Source: Xanthoparmelia taractica (taxonomy: Eukaryota; Ascomycota; Lecanoromycetes; Lecanorales; Parmeliaceae). From it: a stretch of 64,000 bases of DNA. The translations under genes were made by a program, and so were the position numbers. The notes beneath the pieces were generated by a model. It worked only from the letters and a program-made list of their open reading frames with translations. It did not search any database and was not told where the DNA came from. Below are positions 32,213 through 45,400 of the stretch, piece after piece. Every line of letters starts with the position of its first letter. Positions within the stretch are counted from its first letter, which is position 1. The stretch covers positions 58,355-122,354 of the forward strand of contig JANQBS010000111.1 of NCBI GenBank assembly GCA_033085395.1, in the 5' to 3' direction.

Positions 32213-35200
32213 TTTGAACGGTTCCAGTGTATGAGTCGCAGGTAGAAGCCGGCTGGAAGAGGATTTAAAGGGAGCTTATAAGATGAAGGGATGCGTTAAG
32301 ATGGAAGTGCCGAGGGCATATGTAGGATCGGAAGCTTGCAACTTAGAAGGACTAAGTGCGGGAATTATACCCGATGGTGGGATGAGAAAAAGATACCTCG
32401 TGGGATGTGAGCTTCGGAGAGATGAAGTTTCCAACGTGAGTGGACGTCTCAGGTAGAGGATCAGCGAACACGCTTCGGGATAAGTCGTTGGGATTGGTCC
32501 AAGAAGGAGCAGTTCCCATCAGCAGCCCGCTCGCTTAAATGGAATGGCGTGGGTTTGACGGATTCGGTGATAAGAATAAGTAGATAAACCGTCAGCTATG
32601 GTGTATCAGATTGTTCGGGTATCTTTTGCTGATTAAGACTCAAAGTGAGAGAGAGCCGCGGCACCAGCAGATATTGAGATGCTACACACGTGCAGGCACT
32701 AGAGTTCGGCTCAAGTGTCAGTGCGCTTGCTCAGCCTGTGTGCAACGAGTATGCCTTGGATCATTTTCGCGAATGCTTTCTCTGCGCTTCTTGAGAATTA
32801 AATTACGCCGAGGGGAAGTTACAAGAAGAGAGTGATGGGGGATGGCGGAAAGCGTTTGTTGAGAGAGGGGAGGGAGAGAGGCCTTTCGGAAGGCTTGAAC
32901 ACCTTTTTTTTTTTTTTTTAAACCATAACCGCTGTGTGGAGGGCATAACGTCGGCGTTTAATTCGACGCCGAGGTTGGAAAACGTGGGATGATGCCATGA
33001 TCTCCCCGTGAGCTAAGCTGGTAGAAGTAAAGGATTGGAATCAGTGGATAAGGTAATATTCTTGAAGCAATAATAATAATGGAGGAGAAGGACTGAGAGA
33101 AGAAGGATTATTGAGAGAAGGACGAGATGTTGTCTTTTCAGCCAATCAGACTCGACAAGCTCATCCACGTGGACTCGGCAAAGCACAACGACCTTGACGC
33201 AATTCATGCCTAAAGAATCGGAGAAAGTACGGTAGGATGTTTGAGCGCTGACGCAGAAGCGGGCACAAGATGCTAGTGTCACTAGTCCCCGATATTCCCA
33301 TCGGTCCTCTTGTCAAAAAAGCTTGCCGTTTATCCTGGTACCTGCCTCATGCTCGATACTGCTGTGATTGGCTATTCATTTATCGAAACATTTTGTCTAA
33401 ATACTGGTAATGTACAGGTATCGTATCCTTCGACATCTTCAATGAGCACCTATCCATGCCTCGGCCCGATTGCATGCCCCTGTAGAACGACCAGGCAAGA
33501 TAATCGGCAGAATTCGGCCTCCACAAGCACGGCTCAAGATGCTGTCATGCCTACGTACGCTATCGTCCTTATCATCTCAATAAGATCGACGTATCATCAT
33601 CGATCTTGTGGGCCAGAAAATGGCCCAAGATCCGTCTCTCTGACTTCTCGGTCTGCTTGAAGATCCTCATCATAATATCAACCACAAGGGAAAGAACGAC
33701 AACATGCTTCACTGACAGGACTAAAGCCGCCGGAATCTTATGTGGAGATGAGAAGCCATGTAAAACATTTGACCTTGTCAGGTTACCTGGCGTGAGTTAT
33801 AGATGCTCAAGGTTGCTTTTTAGCAGAGCATCATACGACCATCAGAACCTTGGTCAATCGATATATGCCAAACAGAGCGAAAGTCGTCTTTCGAAAAAAG
33901 CTCGAATTCCACCAACGCAGCGATAAGCACGAACGTATTGGCCCACTCACTCTTAGGTGACACAAGACTAGCGCGGACAACTTTCGCTTCGAGCTGCTTG
34001 CTCGAGGAGGTGCCCCAGCCGTCGCCAAGTCCATTCTAGAGGTAGGCCGAATGGCTTTAAAAAGATTCCCCGCTCCGCTTTATACCTCCAACTCTTGCAT
34101 GCATGCGGGGTCTCGTGTGGCGAAGCGTCCATCATCAGTTCGTGTACATCATTTCCATACGGAAAGGTGTGATAACATGATCGCCCTACTTTTACTTGCT
34201 CGAAAGCCAATGCTGATCTACTGTTCCCAGTATAAGTCTCTACCCGATTTGCGGCATTGACCCTGACGAAACAGCCTTTCCTACCGGGCTACCAATTTCA
34301 CAACCAGGCTCTTCAAAACGTCATCAAGTAAACGGTGGAGTGATAAGACTGCAATACCCATGGTTTCTAAAAACTGAACGGGGAGAACATGCAATAGCTC
34401 GTCTAGACCGGCCTCGGTCAGCCTTAATACCCAAGTTTCGCATGTTTTTGAGTCTCTTATTTGTCATGGAGCTGTTCTCTAACAGACTTCCTTACATCGG
34501 AACTCAAGTTACAGGAACAGGGCATCAGCCTCCATCACGCGACTTCGCCGATAAAAGGCCGTAAGTTTCCTTACTTCGGTTCAGCAGTTGAGTCCTATTG
34601 GAGCAAGCAGAGACGGGCTGCCTGCAACACTGACTGTCCCTCTTCCCGGACCGGTTGGAAAATCCGAATTGGGCATTTAGCTCGCTTCCCTCCAACAACT
34701 ATCATTGTCGATTACATAATCAAGAAGGCAGGATGAGACGATGAAACAGTCAGTACGTCTTTGCCAATCATGGAGCATCTAAGCCTCGATCCGTTGGCCG
34801 GCGGCCGTCGAACTGTGCGGGTAACCCCGATCACCTAGCCCTAACTCAACGCTAGCCTTCTGACTTTCGGCTAGCTTAGGGCTCAAGCAGGGCTGGGTGG
34901 ACCCTTATCAATTAGACGTCATTCGGTCACGTGAGCTCCATCGACGCCTCTTCGCACAGTCCTCGAGACAAGCAGTCTCGGCTTCGGACTAGCGCCGACA
35001 CCATCGAAAGAAGACGCAGGTACAGGAATGTGTACGGGTGATCCGCAAGGGCACCTGCAGTAGGTCGTTGTGATGGTACAAAAGGCATCGTGCCATGCGC
35101 GCGTGCCACATGTCTCACTTGATCTCAACCACCGACAAACTCCGGTTGCCCTCCTCTAATCTTTCATTTTCTACATCGAGAATCTTTGCCACGCAGAGGT

Positions 35201-35672
35201 CACTCTGCCATTCTCAATTGAGAGTACGAGTACTGTTGTAGAAAACATGTTGCTCGCGAATGTGGTAGGGTGCACATGGGTCTCTTTCTGGCTTGAGTAA
35301 GACATTTCACAATATCTCCCTGATCATCTCTCTACATGATGGTCATACGGCGTGACCATAGCAACATGACCTCCTGTCATGCTATGTCGTCTCTTCGCCA
35401 TCTACTTTCCCATTCTTCTCTGCTTCATACCGTCCTTACCTTCACTGTCGTCATTACTTCGTTATACCAGTACAATCTTGCCACCCTATTTCTCTCTACA
35501 GCTCTCGCATCTCGAGCTCCACATTCTACTATATATTTGCTTCTATCATCAATCTCAATACAGGCACCAATCACCACCGAGCACACCCCATCCAGCTCTC
35601 AACCACCTCTCAAGTCACCTCACCTGCACCCGCTTCACTCTGACTTCCCAACCTATACCATCAGCACTTTCA
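32213..35672. other. Gene-poor stretch
   Basis: About 3.4 kb without a supported gene. A poly-T run of about 18 lies at 32906-32923. The first several hundred bases should contain the promoter of the transporter gene on the minus strand. ORFs between 33000 and 34740 show no family resemblance. Confidence 0.4.
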
Positions 35673-36575
35673 ATGTGCATCCCCCACATTGAGATCATCC
35701 CCAGTCCCTCCCCCCGTCGCCACCATCGAGGACGCCCCACCGAACCCCTCGTCCCCCTCTCCGCCGAATGCACCAACCCCCTCAACAGAACGAGCTACGT
35801 CTCAATCTCGCCACGAATCATCTACACCGCGCCCTCGAGTCGTAGCTCCCTGCCACGAACGCACCGTCCGAGCTCATCGAAGCGCGAATCGTTATCGCTG
35901 GAGGTGGAGTTTGTAGGCGGAGTCCTGGCGGGGAGGGAGGTGGTGGACGGAGAAAGGAAGAATGAGAAAGAAAAGGAGAAAGAAAAGGAGAGAGAGAAAG
36001 AGAAGGAGAAAGAGAAGCAGAAAGAGAAAGAAATGGAGAAGGAAAAAGAGAAAGAGAAGAACAGACCCAAAGAAACAACTACCCCTTTACTACCTCCTGC
36101 ATCACCCCAGCCACCACCACCTCCTACACCAGCATCACACTCCCCTCCCCACTCCCCCCATCAAACCCAACCCCACGCATCGCCCCCTCCATCATCTCAG
36201 CACCACCACCCTTCTCCTCCCGTTCTTCCTCCAACGCCTCGCCTTCGCCCTCAGCACCTCCACACGCCCTCGTCATCATCATCATCATCATCATCATCCA
36301 CCTCATCCACTTCCTCCCTCTCCCGCTACAGCCTCCGCATCTTGAAAGGGAAAGTAGATATTCTCTGGCACCGCATCAATGGGCTGGAGCATCTGCGAGG
36401 GAGGGGTAGGGAGAGGAGCTGGGAGCGCAGGAGGGGAAGGGGAGGGGGAAGGGAAAGTGGGAGGGAGGGATGGCCGGGAAGGGAGAGGGAGAGGGTGAGG
36501 GAGGCGGGGCCGAGAAGGGAGAGGGTGAGGGAGGAAAGAGGGAGGGAGCGGAGTTGGGAGCGGAGGAGGCGGTGA
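35673..36575 (+). CDS. Doubtful low-complexity ORF with Lys/Glu helix
   Basis: Open reading frame of about 300 codons from ATG 35673 (MCIPHIEIIPS). It contains a short non-repetitive beginning, a run of about 50 alternating Lys/Glu residues (36000 region), which would form a single alpha helix, then Pro/Ser/His-rich sequence and a poly-Ser run. A brief normal-looking segment follows (YSLRILKGKVDILWHRINGL, about 36325-36385), then an Arg/Gly-rich end from GGGAGA repeats. The two non-repetitive segments could mark a real, fast-evolving gene. Equally, this may be a frame held open by simple repeats. Confidence 0.3.
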   Translation: MCIPHIEIIPSPSPRRHHRGRPTEPLVPLSAECTNPLNRTSYVSISPRIIYTAPSSRSSLPRTHRPSSSKRESLSLEVEFVGGVLAGREVVDGERKNEKEKEKEKEREKEKEKEKQKEKEMEKEKEKEKNRPKETTTPLLPPASPQPPPPPTPASHSPPHSPHQTQPHASPPPSSQHHHPSPPVLPPTPRLRPQHLHTPSSSSSSSSSSTSSTSSLSRYSLRILKGKVDILWHRINGLEHLRGRGRERSWERRRGRGGGRESGREGWPGRERERVREAGPRRERVREERGRERSWERRRR

Positions 36576-37446
36576 TGATGAGGCGTGATGGAGAGGATAC
36601 CGGGGAGGTGGTAATAAAGGTCAGGATGGGATAGAGCGGAGACTGGTAGAGAGGTGTGATTGAGAGGGGAGGTTGGTAGAGAAGGCCGTAAAGGGCAATA
36701 GGCGTAATAGACAGAGAAAGTCAATCGGATTGGGAGAAGGAGGCGGTATTTAGTACGAGTAGTTACGCTAGTCTCCGAATCAGATAAAGGTTTTATTACC
36801 TTTCAATGCTTACCCAGTAGGAGACTAGATAAATGTAAGGTCCCTAAGGTAAGGTCCCCCAAGGTAAACTAAGGTAAGGTATCCAGCGTCACAGTCTCGT
36901 ACTCGTCCAAGAGCAGGTACGATATAATATAATATCATATTACACAAAGGATCAAGCCTAAGATATCTTTCCCCTTTTCCCTTTCCTTTTTCCCCTTTCC
37001 CCGCCCCAGCCCCGGCCCCGGCCCCATACACAGCCCCCTGCTCCCCCCTGGCTGGGCCAAACATAACCCCGCCATCTAGCCATCTATCTACTCTTCTCTA
37101 CTCCCCTTCTCTCTCTATTCTACACCTCTCTCTCCCCTCCCCTCACCTTCCCCTCCCCGCGGCCAACCCGCCCCCTCGGACTCGAGGATAAAAGGACTAT
37201 AGATACACTTTCACGATGTCATAGTAAAAGATCCGAAGACGAATGAATGAATGAGTGGTTTGATAAATATATACACAAAGAGACATTATAACAGTCCAAA
37301 CAGTTCAACGGTAAGAGAATTATAGATACCGTATATATATCCAGCGCAGCTCCTGCCGCTAAAAACCTGCGCGCTGTAAGCCGTATCCCTATTGGTAGGT
37401 CATGTCCTAAGCTCACATCATCCGATTTTCATCGCCGTCTTAATGA
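36576..37446. other. Intergenic low-complexity DNA
   Basis: GA-rich to about 36700, AAGGTAAGGT-type short repeats at 36836-36885, then pyrimidine-rich 36965-37160. No gene is seen. The 3' end of the CYP53 gene lies at its right edge. Confidence 0.5.
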
Positions 37447-39233
37447 CTAATATCCACCCCTCCGCCTCATCCCCACACGACACTTAACCGGTTTCCTCAA
37501 GAACCCCTCCCTCGTCCTTAACTCCCCCCTTTCCCTCAACTCAAACTCAAACCTCCGCCCCACAGTCGCGACAATAAGCGCCAGCTCCATCTCCGCGACG
37601 TTTCTCCCCACGCACGCCCTGGGACCATAACTGAATGGTATAAACGCCGCCTTTTGCTTCTCGGTCAAGTGTGCCGGGTCCCAGCGGTCCGGGTTGAAGG
37701 TGTTGGGGTCGAAGGCGGGGTTGTTGGAGGGGTTCCAGATGGAGGGGAGGTGGTGGATTGTGTAGGCGGGGACGGAGAGGACGGTGCCGGGGGGGAAATG
37801 GTGGGTGTGGATGGTGACGCCGGGGCCGGGGGGCACGACGCGGGGGAGGCCGAGGGAGGAGGTGGAGTGGATGCGGAGGGTTTCGGATATTACGTTGTGG
37901 AGACTGCGGATGGATCCTCAGTGTTCCATCCCTCGAAATTCCAACCAAGGACGAATCTGGCTCTTGGAGGAGTGTGGAGATGCTTACTAGGGTAGGTCCT
38001 TCACAGTATCATATTCCGGTATATCCACACCCTCCGGAATTGCTTCGTCCAATTCCTTTTGTAACTTCTCCATCACCCCCTTCGTCTTCAAACACCAGTA
38101 CAGCAGGGCACAGCTGGTATTGGATGTCGTATCACTCCCAGCAATCAATTGCGTCAATGCCTCTACCGTCAACTCTTCCCTTCCGAGTTTCTCTCCGTTC
38201 TCATCTTTCCCCTCCATGAGTCTCGCCAACAAGTCCTTTCTTTGACTTTTTTCTTCATCTGGCGCATCGAGTCTAGCATTCACCCGCGCTGCGGCGATAC
38301 CCGCTAGATCTTCCACAGCGCGAACGCCGGCGCGGAAAAAAGAGTCGGGAAGGTATTTGGCGTAAGGTTTCAAAGAGGGAAGGCAGCCGATGGCGCTTGA
38401 TACCTCACCGCGACGATTCAGGACCTCGACGGCGGGAGCGTAGGTGACCGGGCCGTTTCGGAGCTTTTGGACTTCGGCGATATCTTTGCCTTTGGAGAGC
38501 ATGCCAAAAGGGGCGCCGAATGCCTGTCACCATCAGTACTGCCGTATGCAATCTTGCAGCAGTAGGTATGCTGCACTGACCAGATCCCCAATGATATCGA
38601 AGGCTAGGTAGTTGAACCAATGTAGACAATCAATATCCGCATACCTCTGTCCTGACTTCATGGCCGTATCTGATATGTGATTCCATTGTTCGACGAGCTT
38701 CTGGAGATTGCTTGTTATATACTGCTCGAATTGGCCGATGCTCTTGGCGCTGAAGGTGTGCGAGACAGTCTTCCGTTTACGCGAGTGTTCGGCGCGGTCG
38801 CGCGTGTTGAAGAGGCCTCTTTGGATAGAGACGAAGGCGTCGTAGTAGTCGCTATAAGAATATATTATGGTCAGCTGTCGAAGACTCGCGCAAACGGCAT
38901 GGGCTAAGGAAGGAATGCAGTGGAGGCGGAGTATATTGGTTACCTCTTCAACCATCCTCCGGTGTGGCTGTAGATGATGGGGATGGCCTCAGGATCGGCA
39001 ATGGAGATGTGATCAGGCTGTATGCGCACGAGGGGGCCAAGCTTTTGATGGGCTTGGTCAACGGCTAGGTAGCGTCTTCCCCGCCTGCATTGATAGAGCA
39101 GCCAGAGATTGCTGAAAACTGCGAGCTTAGGACCGGGGATGTCGCGTATGGCATTATTTCGTATGTAGGGTAGAAGATAGTATATCAGTGGCAGAAGGAG
39201 AAGAGTATAGGGAGAGAAAAAGATTGTGCCCAT
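37447..39233 (-). CDS. bphA: Cytochrome P450, CYP53 family benzoate para-hydroxylase
   Basis: Exons 38944-39233, 38581-38851, 37988-38523 and 37447-37903 (complement) join in phase to 517 aa, the family length. It has an N-terminal membrane anchor (LLLLPLIYYLLPYI) and the Pro-rich hinge DIPGPK. The CYP53-typical block FNTRDRAEHSRKRKTVSHTFS is followed by LHWFNYLAFDIIGDL, the I-helix AGSDTTS (about 315), the K-helix ETLR and the heme loop FSYGPRACVGR with Cys near 463. Similarity to Aspergillus niger BphA (CYP53A1) as I know it extends over the whole length. The enzyme is an ER-bound monooxygenase that 4-hydroxylates benzoate, using cytochrome P450 reductase, and so feeds benzoate into the protocatechuate branch of the beta-ketoadipate pathway. 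All catalytic residues are intact. Confidence 0.95.
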
Positions 39234-39718
39234 TATAATGGCGGTGATAGATGATATAAGGTATGTTCGGGGGAAAGAATGATATAAGGATGAACCTCAC
39301 AGAGGACATTGAAGGGGAAGCATGACGGTACCGGATCCCAGTATAGCAAGCCATCAGCATGATGGAGGTTCAGATGGAATACTCAAGCCAATGAGCGGAG
39401 TAGGCGGGGTTTGAAAGGACAGAATCCGTACTCCCGGATGACTTTGTCCTGGAAGGCCCCCCTGCCACGAGCCAAAGATCTACCAATTATTTCCCCGAGA
39501 TAAAGAGATATGTACCCTAATCATGTCGCACCATCACGATTAGCTTACCTTAAGTAAGCCTCATGGCAACCTTCCAGGCCTCTTGGCGCGGGGTTCGCCT
39601 AGCCTAAGGTGCCTTGGAGATGCCCCCGGCTTTCGGCACTTGTGGGGGCATGGTCTTCGCGCAGTATACTTTACCTAGCCTAGATGCAACAGCGGCGTGC
39701 ATACTGTACTGCACATGA

Positions 39719-41595
39719 TTACTCTACGCTGTGGCTTAATACTGTCTTTTCCACATCTGTAATTTTCTTTAGCTCTCCCATGTCTACCCTCTTCTCAAGC
39801 TCCACCCTACACCCATCAGCACTACTCAGCACAAGCGTCAACCGCTGCCTTTCACTCCCAACTGGCTCATTCGTCTCCCCTTCCGGCAAGCGGATCGTCG
39901 TAAAAGCTTGCAAAAGCCTCACGATAGTGTACGAAACCTCCATGAGTGCGAAATCTTGACCAAGACACGCCCTCGGGCCACCGTTGAAAGGAAAGTAAGC
40001 CCAACCGTAAGGATTAGTGCTTTCCTGCTCTTCCCATCGCTCAGGGCGGAAGTCATCTGCGTCTGGGCCAAAAATGTTCTTTCGACGGGCATTGACATAC
40101 TGCGAGAAGACCACGACTTCTCCTTTTCGCACAAGAATGGGCGCCGTACCATCCGGTCCGCCGCCCCTGGGTAAAATCGTGTTCTTGTTGGCTGTGCGGT
40201 TGTTCAACGGAACTGGTGGGTAAAAGCGGAGACCTCGAGGGAATAAGTATGTTTCAAGCCGGTTACAGGAGTAGATTGCCTACTTTCTTTGATGATCATA
40301 GCAAGATACTTCATCTTCTGAATCTTTTCTCGAGACGGATGCTCCGCATGTCCAACGACGGTGCGGACCTCTTCACGTAAACGTTCCATTACTCGACTGT
40401 GCCAGACCAGAAGGCGCCTGAGATGGCAAAGACACAGATTGTCAGAGTCAGCTCCTCATGTTGAATCGTAAAACAAGAGCACTCACAGTGTCCAGGAGAG
40501 ACAACAAGCTGTTGTATCTCGTCCCGCCAGCAGTATATTAAGGAGTTGGTCTCGCAGCATTTCGTGGCTGCCGGATTCTTGCGCTAATTGGTCGATAAAG
40601 CTTTCGGATGATCCTTGGGGGCTTCCTTTTTCCTTATCTAACCCTCGCTCTGAGATGTACTCGTCTATGAATTGGTGAACTGCAGAGCACGAGCGCCTGA
40701 ATTGCGGAGGACTGTACAGAAAGTGCCACGGCGCAAGTCGAAATCGTTTTGCCAACCCTCCCTGAGCTATGTCGAAATTTTCCGCGAAATCTTTGTTGCC
40801 GGTATCATTAACATCTACCGCTCTTAGACTGTAGGCTGATCGTCCCAGCAGTAAAGCTGTCGTGGTGTCTAAAGTGAATTTGAAGAAGAGCGGCTGCAAA
40901 TCAACCTTTCCCGTGGAGATATACAAACGTTCAAGAAGATTATCGACATGTTCGCGAAATACGTCCATGTTTTGGTACTGCATTCGGACGAATTGTTTGC
41001 GTAGAAGTTCACGAGAGTGCTTCCATGCCAGCCCCTCCTGGGTAAAGATGCCGTTGCCTAGGAGAGGTGAGAAAACACCATGGCGATCACCAAAGCCATA
41101 GTCTACATGAAACAGATGTCAGCGTTCGCTACAAGGGAAGAAGCATAATCTCGCACATGCATACCCTGAAAGTTGGTCGACAGAACAGCTTCTAGATTTT
41201 TCGAATCAAGCACATGAAACGCCCTCGGTCCAACCAAAAGATACTGGCAGAGATTATTCCCCCATTGAGCAGAGGAACGCCAGCAAATGTTGCTCTGAAT
41301 CTGAACGCCATAGCTTTCTGATCCAGTCGATGCCTAAGGGCCATTTGTTCGGGAGCTGCGGTGGAGGCAAACAACCGTATCTTATGCTAAGCGCCCCATC
41401 TGTCTGCTATCTATCAACATTGTCCGATCTCAAATTCGAGCTCTTAGATACCTGATTTTCAAGATGTTTCCGCAGCAGGACATATAAAGTATGGGCGAAG
41501 AATAAGCCGAAGCTAATAGAAATAGTTGTAGATAGTGGTAAGACATAAAATACTGACTCTGAAGCACGGGTGTGGATATATTGGATGTTCTGCAT
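39719..41595 (-). pseudogene. Cytochrome P450 of the CYP52 clan, with a one-base frameshift
   Basis: Five exons (41452-41595, 41165-41406, 40487-41102, 40284-40417, 39719-40233, complement). The protein would be about 549 aa with an N-terminal anchor, YGCLPPPQLPN, the GNGIFTQEG and WKHSRELLRKQF blocks typical of CYP52-type alkane/fatty-acid hydroxylases, I-helix AGRDTTA, a K-helix in KESLR, and heme loop FNGGPRACLGQ. Exons 1, 3, 4 and 5 join in phase. In exon 2, conserved sequence changes frame within a run of five C (plus strand, 41259-41263; GGGGG in the gene); the exon is one base too long and a stop follows at once. Everything else is intact, so this is a very recent lesion or an assembly error. 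CYP52-clan enzymes omega-hydroxylate alkanes or fatty acids at the ER. Confidence 0.85.
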
Positions 41596-42468
41596 AACTT
41601 GAGGTCTCTGCTGTCATAGGCTGTTACTAGCGCCCAGTGAAAACTATTATAGATATATATATTAGAGAAAAGACACAGATCTATCGAAGATTCTACTCTC
41701 TGTGTCCATGACTATGCAGCATCCGGGGATGGATGCGATATATAATGCGGCCATCTACCTCACCTCGTACCCCTACGGAGTAAGTGCATGTCGAGAAAAC
41801 AGAAAATCGAAATTCAGGGGCTAAACAATACGCGCTACTAAAAATAGCTGGCACTAGTTCTATACTAGTACTAACGCCGCAGAAGTAAATGCTAGCGTGG
41901 GGCTTGACGTTACACAAAATCGGTCATGCAATGCATCTCGGGCGCGCAGGGTTTTCAGAAGCGAATGTGTGTGCACGGATGTCTTGGGTAGAAGTATCAC
42001 ACTGCTGCAGGGGAAGAGAATATCTCCGGAGTAGCGTTGCACGCCCCGATCATTCAATCCAAGAATAAGCAGTCGCGCACTGATCTGGATTTTAATTGGA
42101 CAGATCGTCATGCAGCCATCAAACATCTTCCACCATGACTTCCTGCATATCGCCGCGCGCCAAAACCATCCATTTCATTCGTCTACCTCGAAGACTTGTT
42201 GTGTGAACGAGTCTTACCCGGCTCAGGCAACGGAATGCCCAGCCCCACGTTGTTTCACTCTCGTGGGTCGATTGCGATATTCAAACATGCTGTTCAGCTC
42301 TGCACTGATTTGGGAAACAATACCTTCCCTCGGCTAGTTTCTTACGGCTTGACGATGCTGAGCAGCTGCCAATGTTCGCTCACTTGCGTCTTCCATGATG
42401 ACTTTGCCACACAATCCCAATCATAACCTCTGTTGACTTGTGCTCCTTGAAGAACACGGTTTCAAGCA
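41596..42468. other. Divergent promoter region, no gene seen
   Basis: About 870 bp between the P450 gene on the minus strand and the NLR gene on the plus strand. No ORF with family resemblance is present. Confidence 0.4.
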
Positions 42469-45400
42469 ATGCCACTATTGCAGCTCAGACAAGCGATCGT
42501 CAAGAGGAATGACAATGAGCTGTTGGTGGAGTAAGCCGTCGCCTGCTCTTTTCTGGATGGCGTGGACCGACCTGCTGATATTCGCTTTGCCAGCATCGTT
42601 GCAGTGCATGGCCTAGATGAGAACATGACAGAAGCATGGACCGATCCTATTACAAAAACTCTTTGGCTTCGTGACTTACTACCCGACCCGCTAAATGTGG
42701 CTCGTGTCTTAACGTTCGGATACAACGCAACTTCCAAGTCCTTTTACGGCCAGAGGTCCGCGGACCGGATTCAGCAGCACGCCCAAACCCTTATTGCTGA
42801 TTTGCAAGCCGATCGAGCATTGGAAGATTGTCTACAACGTCCTATTATATTTATTTGCCACGGCCTTGGGGGAATACTTGTAAAGAAGGCACTTGCTTAT
42901 TCGTCTACGAGGACATCACAGCATATAGAGCATTTGTATTCCATCTTCGCGTCAACATACGCAATATTGTTCTTTGGCACACCTCACCAGGGCACCGACA
43001 AACGGAATTGGCTGGCAGTTGCTCATCCTGAAAGTCCTCGACACGTAGCTCTACCGCGATTCGATACTCAACTGCTAATGGCAACCGAGAACGGCTCAGA
43101 GACACTACAATCTGTTACAGAACAGTTTGCACCTCTCATGAAACAATTCCACATCTTCTTTTTCTGGGAAGAGCTGGAAAGTGGTGAGGGAAGTCGGAGG
43201 GGCTACATAGTTGAAGAGCCGTCGGCAGCTCCATTGGTAGACAACACGGAGCGATCCGGCATTCATGCAAACCATTCTGAGATGGTTCAATTCTCGAACA
43301 GAAACACGTCAAGCTATAGGACGGTGATCGAAGCACTGGTGCGATATTGCCGTAACGCGCCTCCCATTATCTCTCGTCGCTGGAGGAAAGCAATGGAAAC
43401 CTTTGCTCGAGCTCGATCGGATGAGGCCTTTGAGCTCGCTGGAATTGCGTTCGATATCCACAATGACAATCAGCTCTTTCAATATCGACGAAAGCATCCA
43501 GCAAGACGGCGCAACAGGCATTTTCACATCCCCCAGGCGGTGAGTAGTATCTTCACTGGCCGAGAAGATATCTCTCAGACTGTTGAGGATTCCTTGCTTG
43601 CACAAGACATCCCAGAATCTTTCAAGCAGCAGCGAAGGTTTGTTATATATGGGATAGGAGGCTCAGGCAAGTCGCAGTTCTGCTCCAAATTTGCTCAAGA
43701 CCATCGAGAAAGGTTAGTACGGACTATCTACTTGGTGCACACCAAACTTAACGAATCTTGCTCAGATTCTGGGGCGTCTTCTGGATCGATGCAACGTCTA
43801 TGGAGACAGCCCGGCATTCATTCGCAAAGATTGGTAAACAAGGCGGTATGGAGGCTACCCTTGACGCTGGCAAGTACTGGCTGTCTAATTGCGAAGGACC
43901 TTGGCTTTTGATCATCAACAATGCCGATGATCCCAGTCTCGATCTTCTCAATCTGTTTCCGGAGGGTGACAGAGGGCATATTTTGGTGACCACTAGGAAC
44001 CCTAACTTTACAGTTCATGGCACCAATGGTGCAATAGAACTCAAAGGTTTAAAACCGAGGAGTGCTTCGCTTCTGTTATTGAAGGCCGCTGTCGCTCCTA
44101 AGCCGTGGGACGAGGCCGTAATCAATGTCGCCAACAAGATCGCCGACGCGCTGGGGTGCCTTGCATTGGCTCTCGTCCAAGCCGGCGCGGTCATCCTTCA
44201 GGGAATGTGCAATCTACAAGACTACCTTAAGTTCTACAATCAGTTCCGAAGTAGCGTTAGTGAACGGCGGTCTTCTGGAGCCTCGTTGAACGCTGATCAG
44301 GTCACAATTTATGCCACTTGGGAACATTCATTATCATTGTTAGAGCAACGACGTACCGAGGCGGGTAATGATGCTGTGCAGCTACTCAGTACCGTGGCGT
44401 TCTTTCATTTCGAGCATATCAGGGTTGACATTTTTACAAGAGCGCTGGAGAACAGGTCCGGGTTGAACAAAGACGCCACCAGGCCTTCACTCCTGATGCG
44501 ACTCACTGGTGGAATATGCGCTCGACTACAGCCTCCACTTGTACTGCCAGGATTTTTGAGACAACCCTCACGTGAGCTGAACCCGCATCGCATAAGACTC
44601 GCGCTGATTGAGCTCCGCTCATTCTCACTGATCAGCTATGACGGCAAAAATGATAGCTTCTCACTGCATCCTGTCGTTCACTCTTGGGCTCGCGATCGAC
44701 TCGAACCAGGGGCAAGAGCCGTCTGGGCACAAGTTGCCGTCAACGTATTAGCTGATTCTATCTTGCTTCCTCCAGGCGATGCCGGTGAGGCCCATGAGGA
44801 ATTCCGGAGAGACATACTCGTTCATATGGATCACTGCCTCGGCGCAAGGTCGGTCGAGGTCTTGGACTATAATGTCTGGTTTGGGGGCTTCAGACTTCCT
44901 TTTGCGCTCGTCGTCCATCACTCGTGGCTACATGTGTTTCGCCAGCAGGTTGTGACCGCCGCAAAATGTGGGTACGTCTACCTTGAGCGTGGTCGTTTCA
45001 ACGAAGCTGTAGAGCTATTATCAAAGGCTAAGGACGCTTTGATCCAAAGTAGAGGACCCAGCAATTCCCTGACCATGGCCGCAATGCTGGCCTTGGCCAA
45101 AGCATACTGGGGTCTGGGGCGCTTAGACGAGGGAGTGGCATTACAGACGGCAGTGGTTGATGCTCGCACCAGAATCCTTGGCCAAAAGAACGCAGAAACG
45201 TTGTCCGCCATGAACGAGCTTGGTCGATCATACTGGCTGAATGGCCAGTATCATGAGGCCTTGGAACTCCAGACTACTACCCTAAACCTCGTGGAGTCGG
45301 CATTGGGCCCCACCCATGACAGCACACTCACAGCCATGGACAACATTGGAGTCACTTATGGATCCTGGCAAAGATACGCGGAGAGCAGAGATATGCACCA

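Noticed and set aside
42562..42593. Translation of the NLR from a GTG at 42562
   Set aside because: GTG is not a normal nuclear start in fungi. An ATG exon at 42469-42530 with strong splice sites joins in phase to 42594, which makes 42531-42593 intron.
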